Below, piece by piece: positions 1-9,064 of a stretch of DNA of 64,000 nt. A model generated the notes under the pieces. It saw only the letters and a program-made list of their open reading frames with translations. It had not been told where the DNA came from and searched no databases. Source of the stretch: Flavobacterium gyeonganense (lineage in GTDB: Bacteria > Bacteroidota > Bacteroidia > Flavobacteriales > Flavobacteriaceae); assembly GCF_029625295.1 (NCBI RefSeq), contig NZ_CP121112.1:4588001-4652000 (forward strand), in the 5' to 3' direction. A program made the position numbers and the translations under genes. Within the stretch, counting starts at the first letter, position 1, and every line of letters starts with the position of its first letter.

Positions 1-2538
1 TACCTAAAGGAAACCAAATATCAAATAGCATTCAGCTTTTTTGACCTTGAGCGCATATTCTATCATTGGAAACCAGATGAATTAACTTTATGGAAATATG
101 CCAAAGCCGAAGAAAGAGCAGACAAAGCTGACATGAAAATGATGCCGATATTTTCTATATTATCATATTTTCAATGGTATAAAAGAAATCAAGACTCATT
201 TTTTCCAACAGATGATGCGGCACCTAACTTTGTAACTTTTGATTTTAGCACTCAAGCGAAAATAATTGCTGAATCTGCGCAAAAAACCGACAGGCATTTT
301 GTTATGCAGGTAGAAAATAAAATCGGAGATAATTCGGAAATTAAACTTAGAAACCTGCCGGTGGTTAAAACAAAAGACTATGCTCCAATTTACACTTCTG
401 AAGAAATATACAATAGAAAATTACGAATAGTTTTAGAAGCTTACCCTTTTCCGATCTGGTTCAGCTATGATCAGAGAGTCGGGACTGTAGGCAGCAATTT
501 TATTGAGTCTATGGTTTACTGGCTAAATGAATTTGCCAGCACTTTGAGTCCTTACCTGGCAAATCTGGGCAATCTTCCGATTGAATTTATTTTGTCATTT
601 GATGAAAGGCTGCAATCTATTCTGTCTTCAGGATTTGAGATTGAAAAGGGAGTAAAAATTAATGTTAAATATGAAGCCGACATATACCTACGAAAGATTA
701 AGCTTAAAATTCCCATTGAAATATTTTCCGCTTTACATAGAAAAGATAACTACGGGGAACAGATTTTAATAGATGCCATTTTAAAATCATTCAATGTTTT
801 ACAGCGCAGTTATGGGCTTAAAGAATTTACTCCGGAAGAAAAAGAGAGATTTTTAGTGTCTCAAATGCCGCTAAACAGTAAAAAAATGCTGCTGACTTCC
901 CATAAAGAAAATGACTTCAAAAGATTTGACAAATACATACCCAAACCAAGATATATACAAGATGCTGATATCTCGGTAGTTCTTGAGAGCCAGATAAAAT
1001 GGATGAATCTTTCGTATCAGGTTCCTGAAAAAATAAATGATATAGATAAAGTTCCTTTCTTAAATGAATTGATAAATACCTTGACCCGTAAACTAAAGGA
1101 GTGCTTAAAAGATTATAACGCAAAAGAACTCCTTGTCGACTTAATGTTAAGGCATGAATCGATTATTCAAAGTTCAAGTTCGTGGGACTTAGATCTACCT
1201 GCTCGAATAAAATGCTTTGAAAAATATCAGGACGTAATTACGGAATATAAAGAAGATTACAACAACGTTGTCAAATCTTCACATTCTTTGAGAAGTTTAA
1301 TAGAATATGCTATCGCGGAATCGCCTGAAGGCAGCAAAATACTAAATATTGATGATGTCGATTTTTTATTGGCCATGATTAATGAAATCATTTTCTATGG
1401 AACTACCAGAGATAGTATCTCTCTGGGGATTGATAACCCAAAAATGGGATTGCTTCCATCTGGACGATTGGGGATGGATCACGATTTTCACGATACAATT
1501 TTGGCAGGTTACAAAGATTCCATAATCTTAGATGAAATTCAGGGAATTAACGAAGATTTCGAAAGTCATTTTCAAAGTAATGAGCCAAATCCTGAAATTG
1601 ATATGGAAAAAGAGGCATATTACGATAAAATTACAAATCTGTTCGAAAAAGATCTAGGAATAGACTTTTATCAAATTGGCATGATTGCCGAATTCATGGC
1701 AGGTTACTGCTTTTCGCAGGAATGTTCTTGGTGGTGTTGTACCGAAAATGAACTTACAGATTTAGTAATTTCAAACTCAAACCTTTCACAGGCTGAAGTT
1801 CAGGCATTTCTATCTTTTATGCAATTAGAATCCAGAGGCAAAATAGAAAATGTGCCGGAGGGCCATCATGCTAAAGAAACATGGATCTGGCGATTTAACA
1901 GAAAACTATCCTACATTCGAAGACCCATAATAAAATTAAAAAAAGGAGATTCAGAGGTGTTATTATGGAGTGCAAGGCACCTTGTCATGGCATCAGATAA
2001 CTTAAAGGCAATATTCTACAATGGAACATTAAAAGTTGATGAACTTGTTCACCCCAATATAACGGCATTATTAAATGAGCGGCTAAATATAAAATCAGAT
2101 GAATTTAGAACTAAAGTATTACTATGGTTTAAAAACACCTCCCTGCAGGTTATCGAAAATGAAATTAAAATTAGAAAAAGTGTTTTCCCTAATGCTGACA
2201 GAGACTATGGCGACATTGATCTTTTAACTATTGATCACAGCAAAAAAATAGTTTATCTGATTGAATGCAAAAATACCAAACAGGCTAAAGTTATGTATGA
2301 TTTTCATTTTGATTCTAAAAACTATCTTGAAAAGCAATTGCCAAAGCATATTAAAAGAGGTGGATTCATATCGGATAACTTAGAGCAGCTTTCTAAAAAA
2401 ATAAATGTTGATCTAAATGGATATACCGTTTCTGCAATTGTAATTTCATCCTATCAATTGCCAGTAAAATATTTGCATAACATAAAAATTCCCATTTACT
2501 CATTTCAGGAAATTAAGCGTGAAAGGCTTTTTGCTTAA
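1..2538 (+). CDS. Large protein with C-terminal PD-(D/E)XK-like nuclease core (5' end outside window)
   Basis: The frame is open from base 1; the 44 codons before the first ATG at 133 contain no stop, so the gene starts outside the window and 845 residues are visible. Most of the protein is unrecognised. Near the C-terminus (about bases 2206-2275) the pattern GDIDLL followed by YLIECKN fits the D-x(n)-E-x-K core of PD-(D/E)XK nucleases, with a predicted beta-strand before each acidic residue. A Cys/Trp-rich stretch, ECSWWCC, lies at 1718-1740. The next genes on the same strand are a Gabija-like pair, but 338 bases with a hairpin separate them, so this is probably a different transcription unit. 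Role in defence is inferred from the nuclease core and location only. The nuclease call rests on a short motif and could be wrong. Confidence 0.6.
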   Translation, partial: YLKETKYQIAFSFFDLERIFYHWKPDELTLWKYAKAEERADKADMKMMPIFSILSYFQWYKRNQDSFFPTDDAAPNFVTFDFSTQAKIIAESAQKTDRHFVMQVENKIGDNSEIKLRNLPVVKTKDYAPIYTSEEIYNRKLRIVLEAYPFPIWFSYDQRVGTVGSNFIESMVYWLNEFASTLSPYLANLGNLPIEFILSFDERLQSILSSGFEIEKGVKINVKYEADIYLRKIKLKIPIEIFSALHRKDNYGEQILIDAILKSFNVLQRSYGLKEFTPEEKERFLVSQMPLNSKKMLLTSHKENDFKRFDKYIPKPRYIQDADISVVLESQIKWMNLSYQVPEKINDIDKVPFLNELINTLTRKLKECLKDYNAKELLVDLMLRHESIIQSSSSWDLDLPARIKCFEKYQDVITEYKEDYNNVVKSSHSLRSLIEYAIAESPEGSKILNIDDVDFLLAMINEIIFYGTTRDSISLGIDNPKMGLLPSGRLGMDHDFHDTILAGYKDSIILDEIQGINEDFESHFQSNEPNPEIDMEKEAYYDKITNLFEKDLGIDFYQIGMIAEFMAGYCFSQECSWWCCTENELTDLVISNSNLSQAEVQAFLSFMQLESRGKIENVPEGHHAKETWIWRFNRKLSYIRRPIIKLKKGDSEVLLWSARHLVMASDNLKAIFYNGTLKVDELVHPNITALLNERLNIKSDEFRTKVLLWFKNTSLQVIENEIKIRKSVFPNADRDYGDIDLLTIDHSKKIVYLIECKNTKQAKVMYDFHFDSKNYLEKQLPKHIKRGGFISDNLEQLSKKINVDLNGYTVSAIVISSYQLPVKYLHNIKIPIYSFQEIKRERLFA

Positions 2539-2567
2539 CAAGAGGATTTAATATAGAATCGGGTTGC

Positions 2568-2590
2568 AGCCATTTTTACAGCAAATGGCT
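2568..2590 (+). terminator. Hairpin after the nuclease-like gene
   Basis: A perfect 8-bp stem (2568-2575 with 2583-2590) starts 29 bases after the stop codon of the upstream gene. The T-run after it is poor, so termination is likely but not certain. Confidence 0.45.
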
Positions 2591-2876
2591 ATAGTATTTT
2601 AAGTAAGATTATTAACCTGAATATTTCAAAAAAAATGGAGTGGATTCCTTGTTATTAATCTTTATCTCATTTTTACCGCAAAAAACAGGTAGTTATACTT
2701 AAAATTTATTTGGTCTGCTTCTCTATTTTTACTTCACGCCGGTTTAGTTGATTATTAGCAATGGTCATTATTTTGATTATATTTTTTTCAATTTGCATTC
2801 AAAAGATATGATCGGTATCAATTAAACTATTCCCGAAAAAAAACGGCATAAAAAACTTTACTAAATATAAAAATTT
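2591..2876. other. Intergenic, no gene seen
   Basis: AT-rich spacer between the nuclease-like gene and the OLD-type ATPase gene. No convincing ORF on either strand and no clear match to the TAnnTTTG promoter; it presumably holds the promoter of the downstream pair. Confidence 0.4.
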
Positions 2877-5018
2877 ATGAGAATTGACTCAATTGACCTG
2901 CAGAATTTTAGAAAGCTCAAGAAGACGAAAATTGAATTGGCTGAAAAAGAAACTGTATTTGTCGGAGCAAATAACAGCGGGAAAACATCCTCGCTGGATG
3001 CACTTAGAATATTCCTAACGAAAAAAATCTTTTCCACTAGAGATTTCACGCTGGATAACTGGATTGGCTTAAACAAAATTGGAAACAGGTGGCTGAAAGA
3101 AAAGGAAATTAGTAATATAGATTTATCGGTAGACCAATTTGCAGATTTCATACCTACTCTGGATCTGTGGCTGCATGTTGAAAAAAATGAAGCTCATTAT
3201 GTTTTGCCATTAATACCAACTTTAGAGTGGAAAGGAGGCAGATTAGGAATACGTATGCGTTTCGAACCCCAGGATGTAGAAACATTATATAAGGAATTCA
3301 TACTAACTCAAAAAAACAAAAAGGACTTGGATGCATCAAGGCTTAAATTATGGCCTGATGATTTGTGGGATTTTTTAGATAAGAAAAATAATCTAAATAA
3401 ACTCTTTACTGTTAGATCATATTTGCTTAATCCATTAAATACTACACCTTTTCAACCCCTGCCTATTTCAAGTCTTCCTCTTGAGCAGGACGTTTTAAAA
3501 GGACTTATAAAAGTTAACATTATAAACGCTCAAAGAGGCTTTTCAGATGTTGGTTCAGATACAAGCGAAACATCAAACATCAGAAACCTTTCAAACCAGC
3601 TTAGAGACTATTATGATAAGCACTTAAATCCTTCAGATAATCCAACAAAAAATGATCTAAAAGCTCTTGGCGCCATTAATGATGCAAAAAAACAGTTTGA
3701 CGAGAATCTTCAAGAAAGCTTTAAATCAGCATTAGGTGAACTTGCACACTTAAATTACCCAGGATTTGGAAACCCGACAATTTCTCTATCAAGCCGTATC
3801 GATACAGTAGAAAGTCTAAATCACGATTCCTCTGTGCAGTATAGTTTATCAGGAGATAATCCAAAGCTTAGTCTTCCTGAAAAATATAATGGTCTAGGCT
3901 ACCAAAATCTTATATCAATGATATTTAAGCTTATTAGATTCAGAGACGATTGGATGAATGTTGGTAAAAAGCTACATGAGGAAAATGCCGAAGAATTCCA
4001 GCCATTGCATTTAGTAATCATTGAAGAGCCTGAAGCTCACTTACATGCGCAGGTTCAACAAGTTTTTATAAAAGAAGCATATAAGGTTCTGCGTAACCAT
4101 CCCGAGCTCGGTGGCAAAAAACAATTCCATTCCCAGCTGCTGATAAGTACTCATTCTAATCACATTGCACATGAAATCGATTTTACAGCTCTAAGATACT
4201 TCAAGAGGAATCCTCGCACAAAAGGCAGTCTTAGTACTTCTACTGTAGTCAATCTTTCAACAACATTTGGGTCTGAAGACAGAACAACAAAGTTTGCAAT
4301 TCGCTATCTTAAGACAACTCATAGTGACTTGTTTTTTGCCGATGCAGTAATTATAGTTGAAGGCCCAGTAGAAAGAATGCTTGTGCCTCATTTTATTAAA
4401 AATCAACACAATAAACTCTCAACATGCTACATTTCAATACTTGAAATTGGAGGCAGCCACGCTCATACCCTGCTCCCGCTTCTCGAACAATTGGGCATAA
4501 TTACTTTGATCATCACAGATATCGACACCATCATCACTCCCGGAAAAACAAAATGCCAGCCTAAAAGAGCATCCAATCAAATAACAAATAATGATACTCT
4601 TAAAAAAATATTATCTAAATCAAAAAAACTGGATGATCTTTATGAAGTAAAATTTGAAAAGAAGCTCCATAAAAATCATCCAATCAGAGTAGCATTTCAA
4701 ATTCCTATCCAGGTATCGGTAAATAATGAAGCCCTGCCCTATACCTTTGAAGACTCGCTTGTCATGGAAAACAAAAATCTTTTTTCAGCATTGCCAACTG
4801 CAACTGGTTTATTGCAAAAAATGATTCTAGCCTCTAAAGAAAGTGATATCAATAATTCTGCAAAGGCTATGTACGAATGTATAACTGCTAAAAGCGTTAA
4901 AAAGGCAGAATTTGCATTGGAACTGCTTTATCTTAAAGAACCAAATGTATTAGAAGTTCCTCAATATATAAAGGAAGGCTTGGTTTGGATGGAGGAAAAG
5001 CTCGAAATTAAAAAATAA
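2877..5018 (+). CDS. OLD-family ATPase/TOPRIM nuclease, Gabija GajA-like
   Basis: A 713-residue protein with the layout of class 2 OLD nucleases. An ABC-type ATPase comes first: Walker A GANNSGKT at residues 30-37, Walker B in VIIEEPEAHLH near residue 382, then a LLISTHSNH switch-histidine motif near 422. A TOPRIM domain follows, with IIVEGPVER near 493 (the catalytic Glu) and an ITDIDT acidic motif near 545. The next gene is a UvrD-type helicase 19 nt downstream, and class 2 OLD plus UvrD-like helicase is the definition of the Gabija anti-phage system. In Gabija the GajA tetramer is a nucleotide-sensing DNA nuclease. This protein is longer than the well-known GajA (just under 600 residues), so it may be a divergent branch. 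Start chosen at the ATG that gives the conserved N-terminal strand MRIDSIDLQNFR. Confidence 0.8.
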   Translation: MRIDSIDLQNFRKLKKTKIELAEKETVFVGANNSGKTSSLDALRIFLTKKIFSTRDFTLDNWIGLNKIGNRWLKEKEISNIDLSVDQFADFIPTLDLWLHVEKNEAHYVLPLIPTLEWKGGRLGIRMRFEPQDVETLYKEFILTQKNKKDLDASRLKLWPDDLWDFLDKKNNLNKLFTVRSYLLNPLNTTPFQPLPISSLPLEQDVLKGLIKVNIINAQRGFSDVGSDTSETSNIRNLSNQLRDYYDKHLNPSDNPTKNDLKALGAINDAKKQFDENLQESFKSALGELAHLNYPGFGNPTISLSSRIDTVESLNHDSSVQYSLSGDNPKLSLPEKYNGLGYQNLISMIFKLIRFRDDWMNVGKKLHEENAEEFQPLHLVIIEEPEAHLHAQVQQVFIKEAYKVLRNHPELGGKKQFHSQLLISTHSNHIAHEIDFTALRYFKRNPRTKGSLSTSTVVNLSTTFGSEDRTTKFAIRYLKTTHSDLFFADAVIIVEGPVERMLVPHFIKNQHNKLSTCYISILEIGGSHAHTLLPLLEQLGIITLIITDIDTIITPGKTKCQPKRASNQITNNDTLKKILSKSKKLDDLYEVKFEKKLHKNHPIRVAFQIPIQVSVNNEALPYTFEDSLVMENKNLFSALPTATGLLQKMILASKESDINNSAKAMYECITAKSVKKAEFALELLYLKEPNVLEVPQYIKEGLVWMEEKLEIKK

Positions 5019-5037
5019 AATTAGTTATTTATCTGAT

Positions 5038-6951
5038 ATGACTCAGCCTATTTACACAAATGATATTGATAAATCAGTCGATGACGAGATTTACACCGCT
5101 CTAAATCCCAGAAACCCAAAGAGTTTTTTTCTCTTTGCTGGAGCAGGATCAGGAAAGACAAGGACTTTAGTTAATGTCCTTACAACTTTTAAAAAAAATT
5201 ATGGCCATCAATTTCGTCTTAAAAGACAGAAAGTAGCCATAATAACATATACGAATGCTGCGTGTAACGAAATAATACACCGCCTTGATTATCATCCGAT
5301 TTTTTCGGTCAGCACAATCCATAGTTTTTCATGGGAACTTATTCAGGGCCTTAATAATGATATCCGAGAATGGTTAAAAAACAATCTCGTAGCCGAAATT
5401 GCAAAATTACAAGAGGAACAGAGCCGCTCATTAAATCTTCAAAATAAGACTTCACTTGACAGAAAACGCCGCATAGAATCTAAAACCAGGAGGCTCGATA
5501 ACCTCCAAAGTATTACAAAATTCACTTATGACCCGAATGGAAATAATTCTACCAGAGACTCGCTCAGTCATTCTGAAGTCCTCCATATACTAGCTTATTT
5601 TTTGAATGCAAAACCTTTAATGCGGGATATAATGGTATCGCGTTTCCCAATTCTTGTTATAGATGAGAGCCAGGATACCAACAAAGAACTCATCGAATCT
5701 TTTTTTGTTCTCCAGAAAGCTAAGAAAGATAATTTCAGCTTAGGTCTTTTTGGAGATACTATGCAACGAATATATTTTGATGGAAAGGAAAACTTGGAAA
5801 AGAATTTGCCCCTGGACTGGATTACACCCAGTAAAAAAATGAATCATCGTTCCAATAAAAGAATTGTGACCTTAGTGAACACAATTAGAAAAGAAGTTGA
5901 TAAACAAACACAGCTTCCTCGAATAGAAAAAGAAGATGGCCATGTCCGATTGTATATAATCGATAGAACGGCAGGAAATAAAGAACAATTAGAAAAAGAC
6001 GTACAGAAGAAAATGGTGGCAATAACAAATGATGCCCTATGGAATGACAATGATAGAACTGACCATGTAAAAACTTTAATCCTAGAACACCATATGGCAG
6101 CTCAAAGAATGGGATTTTCTGATTTTTTCTGGCCGTTGTACACAGTTGAGAAACTAAAAACTGGTCTGCTGGAAGGATCACTTTCATCTCTGACTTTTTT
6201 TATAAAAATTATTCTGCCTTTATGGAAAGCCTTTTATGAGAAAGACGAGTTTTCTATTGCCCGCATAGCTAAACAATTTTCTCCAGACCTAAATAAAGAA
6301 GGTATAAAGAAGAATTCTGAAGGGAATCAAATTGACATTACCCGCAAAAAAATCGAATCACTTCTTGGTCTTTGGAAAGATAATAAAGATCCTAGTTTAT
6401 TCGAAATTATTGAAAACGTTGGTGCGTCGGATCTATTCCAAATTCCAGATCCATTATCAACAATTGCGTACCGAACTTCAGAAGCAAAAAAAGCGGCAGA
6501 GAACTATATGAATCAGAGCTCAAATGAAGAAAACAATGACAGTAATGAAGTAATCGACGCATGGGACAGAGCCTTACAAGTTCCATTTAGCCAAATTGTA
6601 AACTACAATGAATATTTATTGGAGACTTCAAAATTTGGGACACATCAGGGAGTCAAGGGACTTGAATTTGACAGAGTGATGGTAATTTTGGATGACACTG
6701 CCTCTAGAGGTAATTCTTTTAGTTATGACAAACTTTTTGGTACTAAACCTTTATCACAAACTGATAAAGACAATATTAAGATTGGGAAAGAAACTGGATT
6801 TGACAAAACTAAGAGACTATTTTATGTTGCCTGCAGCAGAGCTAAAAAAAGTTTAGCTATCGTAGTTTATAGCGATACTCCGCAGATTGTTAAACAAAAT
6901 GCTGTTCTTTATAAATGGTTTAGTGAAAGTGAAATTGAAATTATCCAATAG
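5038..6951 (+). CDS. UvrD/Rep-type superfamily 1 helicase, Gabija GajB-like
   Basis: A 637-residue SF1 helicase. Visible motifs: Walker A AGAGSGKT near residues 35-42, motif Ia AIITYTNAACNEI, motif II ILVIDESQDTN near residue 205 (DESQ where UvrD has DEFQ/DEYQ), motif III GLFGDTMQRIY, motif V HQGVKGLEFDRV near 535, and motif VI FYVACSRAKKSL near 600. In Gabija, GajB partners GajA and is thought to respond to DNA ends made during phage replication. Genes are 19 nt apart and co-directional, so co-transcribed. Longer than typical GajB (about 500 residues); the extra length lies between motifs III and V. Could also be described simply as an OLD-associated UvrD helicase. Confidence 0.8.
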   Translation: MTQPIYTNDIDKSVDDEIYTALNPRNPKSFFLFAGAGSGKTRTLVNVLTTFKKNYGHQFRLKRQKVAIITYTNAACNEIIHRLDYHPIFSVSTIHSFSWELIQGLNNDIREWLKNNLVAEIAKLQEEQSRSLNLQNKTSLDRKRRIESKTRRLDNLQSITKFTYDPNGNNSTRDSLSHSEVLHILAYFLNAKPLMRDIMVSRFPILVIDESQDTNKELIESFFVLQKAKKDNFSLGLFGDTMQRIYFDGKENLEKNLPLDWITPSKKMNHRSNKRIVTLVNTIRKEVDKQTQLPRIEKEDGHVRLYIIDRTAGNKEQLEKDVQKKMVAITNDALWNDNDRTDHVKTLILEHHMAAQRMGFSDFFWPLYTVEKLKTGLLEGSLSSLTFFIKIILPLWKAFYEKDEFSIARIAKQFSPDLNKEGIKKNSEGNQIDITRKKIESLLGLWKDNKDPSLFEIIENVGASDLFQIPDPLSTIAYRTSEAKKAAENYMNQSSNEENNDSNEVIDAWDRALQVPFSQIVNYNEYLLETSKFGTHQGVKGLEFDRVMVILDDTASRGNSFSYDKLFGTKPLSQTDKDNIKIGKETGFDKTKRLFYVACSRAKKSLAIVVYSDTPQIVKQNAVLYKWFSESEIEIIQ

Positions 6952-7357
6952 GAACACTCGAACAAGTGAGAGAAATAGTACACTTTCTCCCAAATTGATC
7001 GGAAATTCAAATTCTAGAATTTATTGAAAAGAATAACCATGAAAAGAACTAAATGTATAGTTTAGAAAGCAATTCTTTAAAATTAGTAGCAATTTCGAGA
7101 ATTAAGAGAATTGCAAATATTAAGGATAAAAACACATAGATTAGGTAAATTTTAAAATACATTATGCTATTTATAAAATAAGATTTGTAAAATAAATTAA
7201 GTTCGCAAAATGTTGTATCCTTAATTATATTTCCTTTTTTCTTTAGCACATCCATCCATAAACAGAACACCAAATTAAGAGATAATCAAAGAACAAAAAA
7301 AACTATATTTACAATAGCCATTAGTTAGATCATTCGAAATACCTTAAAATTATATCA
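6952..7357. other. Intergenic, no convincing gene
   Basis: Very AT-rich spacer. A weak inverted repeat just after the helicase stop (stem GAGAAA/TTTCTC near 6970-6995) may end transcription. A 74-codon minus-strand frame at 7049-7273 is judged spurious (see rejected items). Confidence 0.4.
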
Positions 7358-8878
7358 GTGGAAAACCTACAAGCTTTTGATGTTATAAGATTATTAGAAC
7401 ATACACAACTAATTATCACACAGACAGTTTACAAAACAAAACTTATATCAGACAAAAAAATTGAAGGTAGACTAGTAATTAACATTGACAATATTAAAGA
7501 ACCAGTAACATTTTCCAACTGTGAGTTTGATGACATATTTATACATAATGCTTCCATTGTGGCGATCGAATTCAATAACTGTACTTTTACAAAGGATTTT
7601 GACATTACTTATATTAAAGCATCCAGTTTACGGCTTTATAACTGTGATTTCCTTAAGAAATTTTTTATCAGAAACTGTAAAATAGATACGTTACATCTTC
7701 ACAAGTCAGAATCACAGAACGGCATAAATATCGAAGGGGGAATACTTCGAATAATTGACATCATACCTGTAAATGAAAAAACACAATTTTCTTTTATTGG
7801 AAAATTCCTTCTGATCGAATTTCTGGCTGTCCAGTCTACTTCAGGCATAACACTTCTAGCAGATAAAGCAGTAATTAACAGCATCCATATTAACGGATAC
7901 TATAATGTTTCCTCTAGATTAAATTTTAACCAGATAATCAATGAGAGAATCGAACTGGAAAACCTAAACAATGATGGTAAAATTTATTTTACTCACTTAA
8001 AACAAGCAGGTGTAAAAGGTTTCCTAGACCTTCCACTAAAAAAGTATCTTCAGGCTTTTAATGAATCAAACGAAGCTCATCAAAAAGAAATTAATTTTAT
8101 TAACGAAATTTCAGCAAAACACAGTACTCTAGAACTTTTAATGGGCTACTTACCCGTTTTTTATTTTAAGGATTTTATAGAGAAAAATTTTTTTACCGAT
8201 TTTCTTTCTTACAAAGAGAACATCTCAGTTAAATTCCTCATAAACAATTCATCAGCAGGTATTCTTGAATTAAAAAACATTAAGTTTGAGCAATACAAAT
8301 TGGAGTTATTAAACTCCGATCTTTCTGCAGTTAAACTTATAAATTCACATATCCCCGATGTTGGTGTTTCAGACAATTATCTAAATTATTATAATGTATA
8401 TAATGACCTGTATACCTCTGCAGCTAAACAGAATAATACTAAAGACAAGATTGATTACTACCGTATTTCGCAACAGTATCTTTACAAATACCTTCGGTAT
8501 GAATCTACAGCGAAAAAGGGACATATCGGATCACGCATATCTATTACCGTATCCTTGCTTTACAGCAACCACGGCACAGACTGGCTCAAAGCATGTCTTG
8601 TTACTCTTGTAGGATCATTGTTCTTTTTTATCTTATTTGTTTACAGTCTTAAAGATGTGGAGCTTGACCCAAGCTTATCGGGACTTAGAATATTTTTCAA
8701 AACCTACCTTCTACCTTTCTTTCCACAGTTTATCAATCCGTTGCACCGTATTGATTTTATGAACCAAACAGATGTTCTTGGTACATGGAGTTCATTAGTA
8801 GATTTCTTTTCACGAATAATAGTAAGCATAGGTATTTTTGAAATTATCCGCTCATTTAGAAAACATGTGAGGAGTTAA
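7358..8878 (+). CDS. Pentapeptide-repeat-like membrane protein
   Basis: A 506-residue protein starting at GTG (no ATG nearby gives the conserved start). The first 320 residues are full of strand-like blocks such as FSNCEFDDIF, IEFNNCTFTKDF and LRLYNCDFLKKF, the periodicity of a degenerate right-handed pentapeptide helix. The C-terminus has two predicted membrane segments, around residues 413-435 (after GTDWLKACL) and 470-492. Between them is an INPLHRIDF stretch of a type I recall at the C-terminus of other membrane-bound pentapeptide proteins. Biochemical role unknown. It sits alone between the Gabija-like pair and the convergent STAND-like operon, so a defence role is guilt by association only. 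Confidence 0.6.
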   Translation: MENLQAFDVIRLLEHTQLIITQTVYKTKLISDKKIEGRLVINIDNIKEPVTFSNCEFDDIFIHNASIVAIEFNNCTFTKDFDITYIKASSLRLYNCDFLKKFFIRNCKIDTLHLHKSESQNGINIEGGILRIIDIIPVNEKTQFSFIGKFLLIEFLAVQSTSGITLLADKAVINSIHINGYYNVSSRLNFNQIINERIELENLNNDGKIYFTHLKQAGVKGFLDLPLKKYLQAFNESNEAHQKEINFINEISAKHSTLELLMGYLPVFYFKDFIEKNFFTDFLSYKENISVKFLINNSSAGILELKNIKFEQYKLELLNSDLSAVKLINSHIPDVGVSDNYLNYYNVYNDLYTSAAKQNNTKDKIDYYRISQQYLYKYLRYESTAKKGHIGSRISITVSLLYSNHGTDWLKACLVTLVGSLFFFILFVYSLKDVELDPSLSGLRIFFKTYLLPFFPQFINPLHRIDFMNQTDVLGTWSSLVDFFSRIIVSIGIFEIIRSFRKHVRS

Positions 8879-9064
8879 ACCAAACTATAAAATTATTTAT
8901 CATTTCCCGTATTAGTATTTCATTTACGTAAAATTCTTCACTTGCTTCACATTTAACTTAGTAAGTTGTTTAAGTTTAGTTTACCTTTACTTAAAAATCC
9001 CAAGCAAAATAATGCCTCTAATAATGTGATGAAAATGATAAGATGTTAAGAATTAATACAAAAT

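Noticed and set aside
7049..7273. 74-codon minus-strand frame with a hydrophobic stretch, possible small membrane toxin
   Set aside because: The sequence is extremely AT-rich, which gives Ile/Phe/Leu runs by chance. There is no promoter or start signal and no partner gene.
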